Source: CAMLHP01 sp035707845 (GTDB taxonomy: Bacteria; Gemmatimonadota; Gemmatimonadetes; Gemmatimonadales; GWC2-71-9). Taken from it: DNA of 19,331 bases. The notes beneath the pieces were generated by a model. It was not told the DNA's origin and searched no databases. It saw nothing but the letters and a program-made list of their open reading frames with translations. How positions within the stretch are numbered: the first letter of the stretch is position 1; every line of letters starts with the position of its first letter. The stretch covers positions 1-19,331 of the forward strand of contig DASSTP010000140.1 in NCBI GenBank assembly GCA_035707845.1, read 5' to 3'. This document shows, piece after piece, positions 6,353 through 15,778 of this stretch. Position numbers and translations under genes: made by a program.

Positions 6353-7353
6353 CGGATGACGGAGCTGGCCCAGGTGAATCCGGCGCCGAAGGCCACCAGG
6401 AGCACCACGGAGCCGGGGCCGATGCGGCCCTCGACTTCGGCCTGCGCGAGCGCCAGCGGAATGGAGGCAGACGAGGTATTGCCGAACCGTTCGACATTGA
6501 CCATCACCTTGTCCATCGGAACCCCGGCATGACGGGCAGTCGCATCGATGATCCGGAGGTTGGCCTGGTGCGGCACGAGCAGGTCGATGTCCTCGCCTCG
6601 CATGCCGGCACGCTGCAGTGCGATGTCGCACGCGTCGGACATGGCGAGCACCGCCGCCTTGAACACCTCGCGGCCCTGCATCTTCATGAACTGGGACCGT
6701 TCCGCCACTACCTCGTTGCTGATCGGGTGCCTGGAGCCGCCGCCCGGCCGATAGAGCAGGTCGGCAAGGCGGCCGTCGGACTTGAGGTAGGAGGACAGGA
6801 TGCCACGGGGCGTCGCTCCCTCCGGCGAGGTGCTGCGCAGCACCACGGCGCCCGCTCCATCGCCAAAGAGCACCGCCGTGCTGCGATCCTCGAAATCGGT
6901 GATGGCGGTGAGCTTCTCCGCCCCAAGCACAAGGATGTTCTCACCCTGTCCAGAAGCGATGAGCCCCTCGGCCATGGAAAGCGCAAAGAGAAACCCGGGG
7001 CAAGCCGCATCGATGTCGAGCGCAAATGCGTTGGTAGCGCCGAGCAGGGCCTGGAGATCGCAGGCGGTCGCGGGCAGCAGGCGATCGGGTGTCGCGGTGC
7101 CGAGCACTATGGCGTCGAGCTCCTCGGCCTTGAGCCCCGCCTTGCCCAGTGCCGCAGTGGCTGCGGTGGCGGAAAGACTGGCCACCGTGTCCTCGGGACC
7201 GGCAAAGCGACGCTCTCGAATCCCGGTGCGGTCCACGATCCACTGATCGGAGGTGTCGAGGCGCTCCTCGAACCAGCTGTTCGGCACTACCCGTTCGGGC
7301 ACGGCAATGCCGAGTCCCGCGATCCGGGCAAAGGGACGGCGCGGACCCTTCAT
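6346..7353 (-). CDS. fabH: Beta-ketoacyl-ACP synthase III FabH
   Basis: Starts fatty-acid chains by condensing an acyl-CoA primer with malonyl-ACP. The 335-residue protein has the full thiolase-fold triad: Cys118 in DIDAACPGFLFAL, His262 in VPHQANLRI and Asn292 in NVERFGNTSSAS. Other family segments are TSDQWIVDRTGIRERR near residue 34 and LFGDGAGAVVL near 162. The C-terminal AFGAGFTWASSVIRW is also typical. The ATG at 7353 overlaps the plsX stop by 4 nt (ATGA). Primer preference (acetyl or branched) cannot be read safely from the sequence. Confidence 0.97.
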   Translation of the reverse strand: MKGPRRPFARIAGLGIAVPERVVPNSWFEERLDTSDQWIVDRTGIRERRFAGPEDTVASLSATAATAALGKAGLKAEELDAIVLGTATPDRLLPATACDLQALLGATNAFALDIDAACPGFLFALSMAEGLIASGQGENILVLGAEKLTAITDFEDRSTAVLFGDGAGAVVLRSTSPEGATPRGILSSYLKSDGRLADLLYRPGGGSRHPISNEVVAERSQFMKMQGREVFKAAVLAMSDACDIALQRAGMRGEDIDLLVPHQANLRIIDATARHAGVPMDKVMVNVERFGNTSSASIPLALAQAEVEGRIGPGSVVLLVAFGAGFTWASSVIRW

Positions 7354-8360
7354 GTGCTGGCCACCGTGGCGCGCTGCGCCAGCTCCTGGCGCACGCGCTC
7401 GCTCAGGTCGGCGCGCACCGCCTGCATGGCGACTCGTAACGCGTTCTTGATGGCGTTGGCCCCCGACGCACCGTGCGAGATGATGGACACACCCTTGACG
7501 CCCAGCAGCGGAGCGCCGCCGTATTCGGCGTAATCCAGCGTGCGGAAGACCCGGCGCACATCCTCGCGGTCGAGGATATCCGGTGCCTGGCGCTTCACGA
7601 TGCGCACGATCAGCCGGGCGACCGACTCGTAGAACTTGAGCACGATGTTGCCCACGAAACCGTCGCAGACGACGATGTCGACGGCACCATGCTTCTCATG
7701 GCCCGCGAGGATGTCCCGGCCTTCGATGTTGCCGACGTAGCGGATGCCAGGCATGGCGCGAAGCAGCCGGTTGGCCTCCCGCACCACGGCGTTCCCCTTC
7801 TCTTCTTCCTCGCCGACGTTGAGCAGGCCGATGGCAGGATTGGGGCGGCCAAAGATCTCGCGAACGTAGACGGTGCCCAGCAGGGCAAAGCCGGCCAGCT
7901 CGCGGGCGCTGCAGTCAACGTTGGCGCCGCCGTCCAGCAGGATGACCGGCTCATCGGCAGTGGGAAAGAGCGTGGCGACGCTGGCGCGCTCGACGCCGTC
8001 GTGGAGGCCCAGCAGGATAGTGGAGGCGGCGAGCACGGCACCGGTATTGCCGGCCGACACAAACGCGTCGGACTCACCCCGCTTCTGCAGGGTGAGCCCG
8101 ACGACGATGGAGGAATTGCGCTTGCTGCGCACGGCGGCAAGCGGCTTCTCGTCCATTCCGATGACTTCGCTGGCCGGCGTGATGACGAGCCGTGCACCGG
8201 CGGCGGCAGCCCGCTCGCCGAGCACCTCCCGCAACGTGTCCGGCTGGCCAACCAACTGGACTTGCAGGTCCGGGTATTCCTCGATTGCCTGCAACGCTCC
8301 GTCAATTTCCGCATGTGGAGCGTTGTCGCCCCCCATCGCGTCCAGCGCGACGCGGATCAC
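7350..8360 (-). CDS. plsX: Phosphate acyltransferase PlsX
   Basis: Converts acyl-ACP to acyl-phosphate, the donor for glycerol-3-phosphate acylation, and so links the fab genes to phospholipid synthesis. The start I favour is GTG at 8360 (336 residues), 2 nt after the rpmF stop. It gives VIRVALDAMGGDNAP, the conserved PlsX N-terminus. The longer frame to 8411 adds residues that overlap rpmF and look unrelated. A GAGG lies about 10 nt upstream, inside rpmF. Other motifs are SAGNTGAVLAAS, ILLDGGANVDC, LLNVGEEEEKGN and VVCDGFVGNIVLK. The end overlaps fabH by 4 nt. Confidence 0.95.
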   Translation of the reverse strand: MIRVALDAMGGDNAPHAEIDGALQAIEEYPDLQVQLVGQPDTLREVLGERAAAAGARLVITPASEVIGMDEKPLAAVRSKRNSSIVVGLTLQKRGESDAFVSAGNTGAVLAASTILLGLHDGVERASVATLFPTADEPVILLDGGANVDCSARELAGFALLGTVYVREIFGRPNPAIGLLNVGEEEEKGNAVVREANRLLRAMPGIRYVGNIEGRDILAGHEKHGAVDIVVCDGFVGNIVLKFYESVARLIVRIVKRQAPDILDREDVRRVFRTLDYAEYGGAPLLGVKGVSIISHGASGANAIKNALRVAMQAVRADLSERVRQELAQRATVAST

Positions 8361-8362
8361 GG

Positions 8363-8545
8363 CTACTGGTCCTCGACCTCGACCTGCTTCTTGCCACGAT
8401 AGTAGCCGCACGAGTCGCAGACGCGATGGGGCAGCCGGGGCGAGCCGCAGCGCGGGCAGGCCTGGGTCGCCACCGCGGCGGCCGAGTGGTGGCCGCGACG
8501 GAGCCGCTTGCGGGACTTGGAGGTACGACGCTTCGGAACTGCCAT
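8363..8545 (-). CDS. rpmF: Large ribosomal subunit protein bL32
   Basis: Structural protein of the 50S subunit. It has 60 residues and begins MAVPKRRTSKSRKRLRR, the typical basic bL32 start. A zinc ribbon follows: CPRCGSPRLPHRVCDSCGYY, two CX2C pairs, so this is the zinc-binding (C+) form. The start at 8545 follows a GAGG that overlaps the TGA of the DUF177 gene, which couples the two. The frame stays open upstream to 8596, but that part is the tail of the neighbouring gene. Placement between a DUF177 gene and plsX is the classic yceD-rpmF-plsX arrangement. Confidence 0.97.
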   Translation of the reverse strand: MAVPKRRTSKSRKRLRRGHHSAAAVATQACPRCGSPRLPHRVCDSCGYYRGKKQVEVEDQ

Positions 8546-8552
8546 TGAGTCC

Positions 8553-9029
8553 TCAGACAGGTTCGGCGGAGGCCGTGCAGCCGCACGGACCCGCATTCAG
8601 GTCTGCACCGCAACCGGGGCACAGACCGGCACAATCTTCCCGGCAGAGCGGGAATGGCGAGACGGCCAGGGCCAGCTCTTCCCGCACTGCCTGACCCAGC
8701 TCGACTGCCGTGGCACTGGCGGCCAGCGTATAGACGCTGGGGTCGTCGGCCGCGTCGGGGTCGGCACTGAACAGCACGTCGGCATCCACCGTCACGTCCT
8801 GCTCCACCGGCTTGAGGCATCGCCGGCACTCACCGGCAACCCGCGCCGAGATGGTGCCGCGCCAGAGGTATTCGCCTTCATCGGTGGCCTGTACCCGCCC
8901 GGTAACTGTCACAGACGTTACGAACTGGAGTGCCAGTCCTTCGAGCATTGGATCATCGGCGGGGATTTCTGCCTCGGTAACGACCGGACCCCGCCGAATG
9001 TCCCGCAAGTCTACTTGAAGCATAGCCAT
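8553..9029 (-). CDS. yceD: DUF177 (YceD family) protein
   Basis: Member of the DUF177/YceD family found just before rpmF in many bacteria; the family has been linked to 23S rRNA/50S accumulation, and I infer the same here. The protein has up to 158 residues. It has a first cysteine pair ECRRCLKPV (Cys68, Cys71) and a cysteine-rich tail (Cys129, 133, 137, 140, 149, 151) with CREDCAGLCPGCG, which is characteristic. Two starts are possible: ATG 9029 (MAMLQVDL) and ATG 9023 (MLQVDL). Neither has a Shine-Dalgarno. A promoter-like pair just upstream would place the transcript start between them, which favours the second. First gene of the fab cluster. Confidence 0.9.
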   Translation of the reverse strand: MAMLQVDLRDIRRGPVVTEAEIPADDPMLEGLALQFVTSVTVTGRVQATDEGEYLWRGTISARVAGECRRCLKPVEQDVTVDADVLFSADPDAADDPSVYTLAASATAVELGQAVREELALAVSPFPLCREDCAGLCPGCGADLNAGPCGCTASAEPV

Positions 9030-9031
9030 TA

Positions 9032-9060
9032 AAGCTAGACAACGACACAAGTTAGGTCAA
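9032..9060 (-). promoter_or_regulatory. Candidate promoter of the yceD-rpmF-plsX-fab operon
   Basis: On the minus strand TTGACC (9060-9055) is followed after exactly 17 nt by TAGCTT (9037-9032). The -35 is a good sigma-70 match; the -10 matches at three of six positions, including the first two and the last. The ndk stop codon lies inside the -35. The A+T content rises locally. The predicted start near 9025 would yield a nearly leaderless message for the ATG at 9023. Confidence 0.4.
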
Positions 9061-9497
9061 GCCGACGCGCCCCACAGGCTGGCCAGTTCACCCTCCGGGA
9101 AGAAGAAGGCAATCTCCCGCGCCGCGTTCTCGTCGCTGTCAGATCCGTGGACCGCATTCCGGCCCTTGGATTCCGCGTACAGGCGCCGCACCGTCCCCTC
9201 GGCGGCCTCCGCGGGATCGGTGGCGCCGATGACCTCACGGTACCGGGCCACCGCGTTCTCGCGCTCGAGCACGACCGGCATGCAGGGCCCGCTGGACATG
9301 AAGCGCACCAGTTCGTCGTAGAACGGCCGGCCCCGATGTACTTCATAAAAAGCGCTGGCCTGTGCCACGGACATGCGGATCAGCTGCGCGGCGCGGACCG
9401 CGAACCCGTCGCGCTCCAGGAGCGCAAGGATGGCCCCGGCCTTTCCGCCCTGCACGGCGTCCGGCTTGATGATGGCGAGGGTACGATTGCCTGGCAT
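9057..9497 (-). CDS. ndk: Nucleoside diphosphate kinase
   Basis: Transfers the gamma phosphate between nucleoside triphosphates and diphosphates through a phosphohistidine. The 146-residue protein starts MPGNRTLAIIKPDAVQ and carries the active-site His117 in GRNAVHGSDSDENA. It also has FYEVHRGRPFYDELVRFMSSGP, split here only by description, which is the family's conserved middle. The start at 9497 was preferred to 9542 because it gives the standard N-terminus and follows an AGAGG about 4 nt upstream. Located 56 nt after sucD, a pairing that makes sense because succinyl-CoA synthetase produces NTP that Ndk can redistribute. Confidence 0.97.
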   Translation of the reverse strand: MPGNRTLAIIKPDAVQGGKAGAILALLERDGFAVRAAQLIRMSVAQASAFYEVHRGRPFYDELVRFMSSGPCMPVVLERENAVARYREVIGATDPAEAAEGTVRRLYAESKGRNAVHGSDSDENAAREIAFFFPEGELASLWGASA

Positions 9498-9553
9498 GGA
9501 TCCTCTATTTCTCCCGTTTTCGGAGCCCGGTACGGGCGCCATGCATGCCGCCC

Positions 9554-10419
9554 TTACAGTGCGGCCTTGATCAATTCCACCACGTCAATCGGGCGCTTCA
9601 TGACGGCGATGCCGGCATCGGCAAAGGCGGCCATCTTTTCCTCCGCCGTGCCGCTCGACCCCGAGATGATGGCGCCGGCATGTCCCATGCGGCGTCCCTT
9701 GGGCGCGGTCTGGCCGGCGATGAAACCAACCACCGGCTTGGACATTCTTTCCTTCACGAACTGTGCGGCGTTCTGTTCATCGGTACCGCCGATTTCGCCG
9801 ATCATCACGACGGCATCGGTGTCCGGATCCTGCTCGAACGCCGAGAGGCAGTCGATGAAGTTGGTACCGATGATGGGATCGCCGCCGATGCCGACGCAGC
9901 TGCTCTGCCCGATGCCGCGCTTCGTGAGGTGATTGACGACCTCATACGTCAGCGTGCCACTGCGGGAAACCAGCCCCACCCGGCCAGCCGTGCAGATATT
10001 GCCGGGAATGATGCCGACCTTGCTCTGGCCGGGAGAGATGAGGCCGGGACAGTTGGGGCCGATGAGCCGGGCGCCGCGCGCGCTGACGTAGGGCATGACC
10101 CGAGTCATCTCCATGACCGGCACCCCTTCCGTGATGCAGATAATGAGCTTGATGCCCGCGTCAGCAGCCTCCATGACGGCGCCGGCGGCACCCACTGGCG
10201 GCACGTAGATGACTGCCGTGTTGGCGCCCGCCTTCTCGGCGGCATCGGCGACGGTGTTGAACACCGGCACCTTGCCCTCGAACGTCTGGCCCCCCTTGCC
10301 GGGTGTCACACCGGCCACGACCTGCGTGCCGTACTCCATCATCTGCTTCGTATGGAAGGAACCGTCGCGTCCGGTAATCCCCTGCACCACGAGGCGCGTG
10401 TCCCTGTTGATGAAGATGC

Positions 10420-10423
<4 letters not shown>
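9554..10423 (-). CDS. sucD: Succinyl-CoA synthetase (ADP-forming) alpha subunit
   Basis: Alpha subunit of the citric-acid-cycle enzyme that makes ATP or GTP from succinyl-CoA. The 289-residue protein has the CoA-binding GITGRDGSFHTKQM near residue 15 and VAGVTPGKGG near 37. The phosphorylated histidine is His248 in RRMGHAGAIISGSSGTAEEK. IGPNCPGLISPG (121-132) is also typical. Start is GTG at 10423, overlapping the sucC stop as GTGA, so the two subunits are translationally coupled, as expected for an equimolar complex. Nucleotide preference is set by the beta subunit and is not read here. Confidence 0.97.
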
Positions 10424-11555
<1,132 letters not shown>

Positions 11556-11559
<4 letters not shown>

Positions 11560-12500
11560 GTCTCCCTCACGATTGTGGTTCCGGTTTCACCCCGGAGGGC
11601 GGCCGGTCCATCGGCCAGCCGGGCGATAATGGCTCGCCCGCGGCCTGCGCGAACAAATCCTGCTGCGGCCTCCAGCTTGGGCCGCATGCTTCCGGCCGCC
11701 ACGACGCCCGACTGCAGCATGGCGTCCGCGTCGCCCAGGGTGAGCCGTCGGATGGGCGCCTGGGATGGTCCGCCCCAGTCGCGATAGACGGCATCGACAT
11801 CGGTGAGGATCATCAGGACTTCGGCGTCCAGCTGCTGCGCCAGCAGCGCTGCCACCAGGTCCTTGTCCACGACCGCGTCAAGTCCCTCGAGGCCGAGCAG
11901 CGGGTCGCGGTAGACCGGGGGGCCGCCTCCGCCCGCCGCAATCACGATCACCCCGGCATCGAGCAGGGTGCGGACCAGGGGCGCCTCGATGACGCTCAGG
12001 GGACGCGGGCTGGCCGCAAGGCGGCGCCAGTGCCCTGCGCCGTCCTTCCCCACCGGGATGCCGGCCTCGCGCAGGGCATCGGCCCGGCTCTGCGGCATCT
12101 CGTGGCCAACCGGCTTGGTGGCCTGCTGCAGGCCGGGATCGGCGGGATCCACTTCGGTCTGGGTGATCAGCGTGGCCACGGCCCGATCGACCCCGGCTTC
12201 CACCAGCCCGTTTTCGAGCGACTGCTGCAGCATGTAGCCGATCCAGCCGGCCGTTCCGGCCACCAGCACGCCGAGGGGTAACGGCTCGACCTCGGCCTTG
12301 CTCAGTTCGTGGCGGACCAGCTCATCGCCGACTTGGGGGCCATTGCCGTGCACGATGGCAATCCGCCAGCCATCGCGCGCCAGCTCAACGATGGGGGCAA
12401 CGCTCTCGCGGGCGTGCCGGAACTGATTGGCGATGGTGGCCCGCTCGCCGGAACGCGCCAGGGCATTGCCACCGAGGGCGAGCACCGCCGTTCGCGTCAT
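11556..12500 (-). CDS. arcC: Carbamate kinase
   Basis: Amino-acid-kinase-fold enzyme that interconverts carbamoyl phosphate + ADP and carbamate + ATP. The 314-residue protein has VLALGGNAL (7-14), VHGNGPQVGDE (50-60), Lys130 in ATKPVGHE, the SPRP segment near 164, AAGGGGPPV (188-196), Lys213 in VVDKDLVAALLA and LTDVDAVY. Typical family members have GSMGPKVEA; here it is GSMRPKLEA with Arg replacing Gly near 273. No arginine deiminase or ornithine transcarbamylase gene is in the window, so the source of carbamoyl phosphate is unknown. The enzyme is coupled to sucC by a 4-nt overlap. No clear Shine-Dalgarno precedes the ATG. Confidence 0.9.
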
Positions 12501-12533
12501 GGAGAAAAGCCCCGGGCGTCAGGAGAGCGATGG

Positions 12534-12563
12534 AAGGTAGCGGGGGGGTGTAAGGGGGAACAA
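12534..12563 (-). promoter_or_regulatory. Weak candidate promoter for arcC-sucC-sucD-ndk
   Basis: Minus strand TTGTTC (12563-12558), 18 nt, then TACCTT (12539-12534). The predicted start near 12527 gives a leader of about 27 nt. The match is modest (three of six in each box) and the spacer is C-rich, so this is only a suggestion. Confidence 0.2.
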
Positions 12564-12566
12564 GCT

Positions 12567-12637
12567 GGTCGAGGGGTCGAGAGGTCGAAGGGTCATCGAA
12601 GCACCTTGACCGTCTCGACTCCTCGACCTCTCGACTA
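12567..12637 (-). repeat. Inverted-repeat element C (CTCGACNN octamers)
   Basis: On the plus strand the left arm has GTCGAGGG (12568-12575), GTCGAGAG (12576-12583) and GTCGAAGG (12584-12591). The right arm has CTCGACTC (12614-12621), CTCGACCT (12622-12629) and CTCGACTA (12630-12637). Both arms keep an exact 8-nt period, and they are inverted around a 13-nt loop (12595-12607). In RNA from the minus strand most of the arm could pair. It begins 4 nt after the stop of the DsrE-like gene and ends before arcC, so it could separate the two units. No U-tract follows, so a standard intrinsic terminator is not supported. It shares the junction ATGACCCTTCG with elements A and B. Confidence 0.8.
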
Positions 12638-12641
12638 CCGA

Positions 12642-13313
12642 CTAGCCTGCGTAGCAGTACGAACAGCCCAGCTCCTGCGCGCGGCCCACGGCCATCACGC
12701 CTGAGGGCACTACCTGCACGCCCGGGAACAGCCCGTCCACCCATTCCTTCTTCACGGCGGCTGCGTCGAGACCCATCTTCTGGGCCGCCGCGCCGCTGTA
12801 CACGGTGAGCGCCGCGTTGCACACCCCGATCAGGACGCCGGTCTTGAGCAGCTCGGCGATGCCAAGGTTGGGCAGTGGCAACCCGGTAATGGTGGCGAAA
12901 GGATTGGTCATGGCAGGGCCATCCTTGCCCTGGATGCCGAACATCTCGCCGAAGTGATACTTGGCCCAGAGCGAATCCTGCATGGCGAGGGGAATGGCCT
13001 CATGCCGGAGAATGACCATGGCATTGCCGGCTTCGCCCGGGTACGTCGCGTCCATCGTGAGCAGGTACACTCGCGGCCAGACTGCACCCATGCCTTCGCG
13101 CGCGAAGGGGGCGTCGAAGACCTGGCGGTGCTTGCCGGTGAGCTTGCCGAACCACGCGTCGAGCTGCGGATCGGTGCCGGATGCGGTCCGCGGCGCACGT
13201 TCGGCTGCGAGCACTGCCGGGGCCGAACCACTTAACCCGAGTGCGGCGGCGGCAAGCGCCACGCGTCCCAGGAATCCGCGCCGGGGTGTGGTAGAATCAT
13301 TGAGAGCGAACAT
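12642..13313 (-). CDS. Tat-exported DsrE-like protein, function unknown
   Basis: The 223-residue protein starts with a twin-arginine signal: Arg11-Arg12 in RRGFLGRV, a hydrophobic stretch to about residue 30, and a likely cleavage after AVLA (near 37). The mature part resembles the DsrE/DsrF-like fold: NAMVILRHEAIPLAMQDSLW (97-116), GVLIGVCNAALTVYSG (159-174), and PGVQVVPSGVMAVGRAQELG (197-216). It ends in CSYCYAG, a CX2C pair (Cys217, Cys220), with another cysteine at 165. The family suggests sulfur or thiol chemistry in the periplasm, but no substrate can be assigned. It has its own AGGAG and stands alone between two gaps, so it may be transcribed separately. Confidence 0.75.
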   Translation of the reverse strand: MFALNDSTTPRRGFLGRVALAAAALGLSGSAPAVLAAERAPRTASGTDPQLDAWFGKLTGKHRQVFDAPFAREGMGAVWPRVYLLTMDATYPGEAGNAMVILRHEAIPLAMQDSLWAKYHFGEMFGIQGKDGPAMTNPFATITGLPLPNLGIAELLKTGVLIGVCNAALTVYSGAAAQKMGLDAAAVKKEWVDGLFPGVQVVPSGVMAVGRAQELGCSYCYAG

Positions 13314-13322
13314 GAGGGGGAT

Positions 13323-13327
13323 CTCCT
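13323..13327 (-). promoter_or_regulatory. Ribosome binding site of the DsrE-like gene
   Basis: AGGAG on the minus strand, 9 nt before the ATG at 13313. It supports that start, which also places the twin-arginine motif at residues 11-12. The 86-nt gap 13314-13399 holds no convincing promoter or terminator beyond this site. Confidence 0.75.
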
Positions 13328-13399
13328 GCTGCAGGGTCTGACTGGACGACGACGGATGGAATTGAAGCTATGGCCCGAGCCACGTTTGGAAAGAGGCGA

Positions 13400-15775
13400 T
13401 CAGTTCCCGGCGCTGAGCACTCCCCGGAGCGACTCGAACGCACGCCCGAAAGCTCCCCAGTCACCGCTCCGCAACGCCTCATCCGCGATCCGCATCCAAT
13501 GACGCGCTTCCTCCAGCGTGCTTCCCCCCTGCCCCGGCGCGAGCGGGCTCGAATTTCCCAGCAGGTTCTGCCAGGCGAGCGGCAGGGTGCGGCCCGCACC
13601 CAGCCGGTCGGGCAGCGCCACTGAGACCCAGACAACGGCTGGGCGCGCCCCTGGCCGAGCTGCAGTAAGCACTTCCATTGCCGCGAGTCCCTGCGGCGAG
13701 CTCCAGAGATGCACGCTGCCGGCGGTAATCTGGCCGCCATCGCCCGCTACCGAATCCTCGATCGGGGCAAGGGTGGCAAACCGTCCCCACATTCGCTCCA
13801 GCGCAGAAGGCGAGCCGAGCGGCGACTCGCCCTGCAGCAGGACGCGCGGCGGACCACTTGCCGGCATGATGAATATCGCAAAGAGATGGTCGGCACCGGA
13901 CAGCGCCACCTGACGGACCTCCACCGGGTGGGCCGCGCTGGTCCAGGCCAGTTCCGGCTCCGATCCCGCCTGTGCCAGCAGCAACGGATCGGCGCCGGTG
14001 GACTCGGCGAGCCGGTTGACCAGCACCCTGGCCTGGACGTCGGCCAGTGCCAACGGCGGGCCGGCCACATCGACGAGCCCGCCCGGCAGATCCGCCGCTG
14101 GCCGGATGATGCCCCGGGCAATGTCGGCCCAGGTGCCTGCCAGCGCCCCCCCGTCGGGACGGAGATAGATGCTGGTCGTGCCCGTTTCCGGTTCAACGAC
14201 GCCGAGGAAGCCGGCCCGGACCATCCGGTCGGTCCCGCCCTGCCACGTCTCGGGCGACGTCAGGGGAAAGCGGCCGCTTGCGACGTAGCCGTCGGCGAGC
14301 CAGAGCACGCGGCCGTCCAGCACGACCGAGCGGACGCCTGCCCACGCAGCGAATGGCGCCAGCCGCTCCAGGCGCGCCAGCGGATGCAGGGCCCAGTCGG
14401 TGCGCGGCACCGTGAATACCAGCCGGGATTGTGTGGCCCAGCTGAGGATCAGGCGGCGAAGCGGCGAGCCGGACGCAACCCCGCGCGACGAATCCACTGC
14501 GGCCGTCTGGGGAGCGCCCGGGCGGGCGGCTGCGGTGGAGAACGTGACCAGCGGGTAGAGCGTGGGGTATGCCAGTGAATCCTGCAGCCGGAATGCGAGC
14601 GCCGAGCCGCCGGCGCCAGTGCTGTCGGCCGAGATTGCCACCAGGGTCGCCGCGCCAGCGGTGGGCTCGACCAGGGCGAGCCAGGCGGGCCGCTCGATGC
14701 CGTCCACCGCGATACTCGCCGCGGAGACTTGCCGCACCTGCGCTTCGGCGCCGAACAGGTGGCCCACGGCGGCCCGGTCGAGCAGCGGAGCGGCAGCCAG
14801 CCGTATCGTGTCTCGGGCCTGGGCCCCGCCCAAGCCGAAGGCGGAGTCTTCCAGCGCGTGCAGGGTAGAATCCGGCACCAGCGTGGTCCCGTTCGGCAGC
14901 AGGAGCGGGACGCCTGTCCGCGCCACCAGGGCGGCCACGCCCAGTACCGCCCAGCCGGCTGCAACCAGCGCGTGCCGGCCCCGCAACGCCCAGAGGGCGG
15001 AGAGCGCCGCCACCATGAGCGCGGTCCCCGCCAGCGCTGGCCCGACGAGGGCGCTGCGCCGGAACGCCGCCACGGGATCCGCTGACGCCGCGCCCGCCAC
15101 CAGCGCATCGGTGCGCAGGAGAAAGCCCCACGCGATCACCAGCGCCAAGGCGGCAAGCAGGACTCCGAGGTGCCGCCGCGCATGGTCGTTGATGGCGGGT
15201 CGGCGGCGCTCCAGGCGAAGCGCCCCCATGATGGCGTAGAGCATCACGGCGGCCATGAGCGCGAGCAGCGTGAGCGCCAGCGCGAAGGTGTGCAGGAGCG
15301 CCCAGAGCGGAAGCAGCGCCACGTACCAGCCCGCATCCCGCTGCAGCAGCGGCTCGGAAATTCCCATCGTCGTGCCGTGCAGTGCCAGCAGTACCGTCTG
15401 CCACTCGCCGGCGAGGGCGCTGCCGGTTACCACGCCGAGGCAGATGCCGGCCGCGAGCGCAAAGCCCCTGAGTGCCGTCGGCCGCACGACCTCACGGAAC
15501 TGCAGGCCGCCCACGTCGCGCAGGATCTGGACCGATCCCACGGCGCGGACCACGACGAGCATATGCGTAATGAACCAGGAGGTGGCGAGCACGACGCCGG
15601 CGGCGCCGAGTCCCAGTTGCCAGAGATGCCAGCGGGTAATGGCGCGGCTGGCGCCGTCAGAGAATTGCGCTGCCCACCAGCGATCGGCGAGAAGTTCGGC
15701 GAGAAAGCGGCCGGCGAAAAGGCAGAGGATGGCGATGCCGGCGGCACCGAGCACCCAGGCCCGGCGGCGCGTCAT
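13400..15775 (-). CDS. UPF0182-like integral membrane protein (short form)
   Basis: The 791-residue protein has about seven hydrophobic segments in the first 285 residues (near 6-28, 51-76, 101-122, 151-182, 202-221, 241-263, 267-285), then a long, mostly soluble C-terminal region. That plan matches UPF0182 (Pfam PF03699). The segment EPLLQRDAGWYVALLPLW (141-158) matches the place of the family's conserved D-x-x-FY-x-x-x-LP stretch. UPF0182 proteins are usually about 900-1000 residues, so this is short, and the C-terminal region is Ala/Gly/Pro-rich. Function of the family is unknown. The gene starts 3 nt after the phosphomutase stop, without a Shine-Dalgarno, so it is co-translated with it. 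I cannot exclude a different polytopic family. Confidence 0.7.
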   Translation of the reverse strand: MTRRRAWVLGAAGIAILCLFAGRFLAELLADRWWAAQFSDGASRAITRWHLWQLGLGAAGVVLATSWFITHMLVVVRAVGSVQILRDVGGLQFREVVRPTALRGFALAAGICLGVVTGSALAGEWQTVLLALHGTTMGISEPLLQRDAGWYVALLPLWALLHTFALALTLLALMAAVMLYAIMGALRLERRRPAINDHARRHLGVLLAALALVIAWGFLLRTDALVAGAASADPVAAFRRSALVGPALAGTALMVAALSALWALRGRHALVAAGWAVLGVAALVARTGVPLLLPNGTTLVPDSTLHALEDSAFGLGGAQARDTIRLAAAPLLDRAAVGHLFGAEAQVRQVSAASIAVDGIERPAWLALVEPTAGAATLVAISADSTGAGGSALAFRLQDSLAYPTLYPLVTFSTAAARPGAPQTAAVDSSRGVASGSPLRRLILSWATQSRLVFTVPRTDWALHPLARLERLAPFAAWAGVRSVVLDGRVLWLADGYVASGRFPLTSPETWQGGTDRMVRAGFLGVVEPETGTTSIYLRPDGGALAGTWADIARGIIRPAADLPGGLVDVAGPPLALADVQARVLVNRLAESTGADPLLLAQAGSEPELAWTSAAHPVEVRQVALSGADHLFAIFIMPASGPPRVLLQGESPLGSPSALERMWGRFATLAPIEDSVAGDGGQITAGSVHLWSSPQGLAAMEVLTAARPGARPAVVWVSVALPDRLGAGRTLPLAWQNLLGNSSPLAPGQGGSTLEEARHWMRIADEALRSGDWGAFGRAFESLRGVLSAGN

Positions 15776-15778
15776 CGT

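Noticed and set aside
6353..6631. N-terminal extension of fabD over fabH
   Set aside because: The extra residues are low-complexity and overlap the fabH C-terminus, which is conserved. The start at 6352 gives the standard FabD N-terminus.
9498..9553. Possible terminator between sucD and ndk (GCCCG-GTA-CGGGC hairpin near 9527-9539)
   Set aside because: The stem is only 5 bp, has no U-tract and lies inside a short gap of a likely operon.
13314..13399. Promoter for the DsrE-like gene (TTTCCA, 16 nt, TAGCTT)
   Set aside because: The -35 match is poor and the spacing short; not strong enough to list.
14193..15404. A 403-codon minus-strand frame inside the UPF0182-like gene
   Set aside because: It is Ala/Arg/Gly-rich without motifs, while the other frame gives ordered membrane segments.
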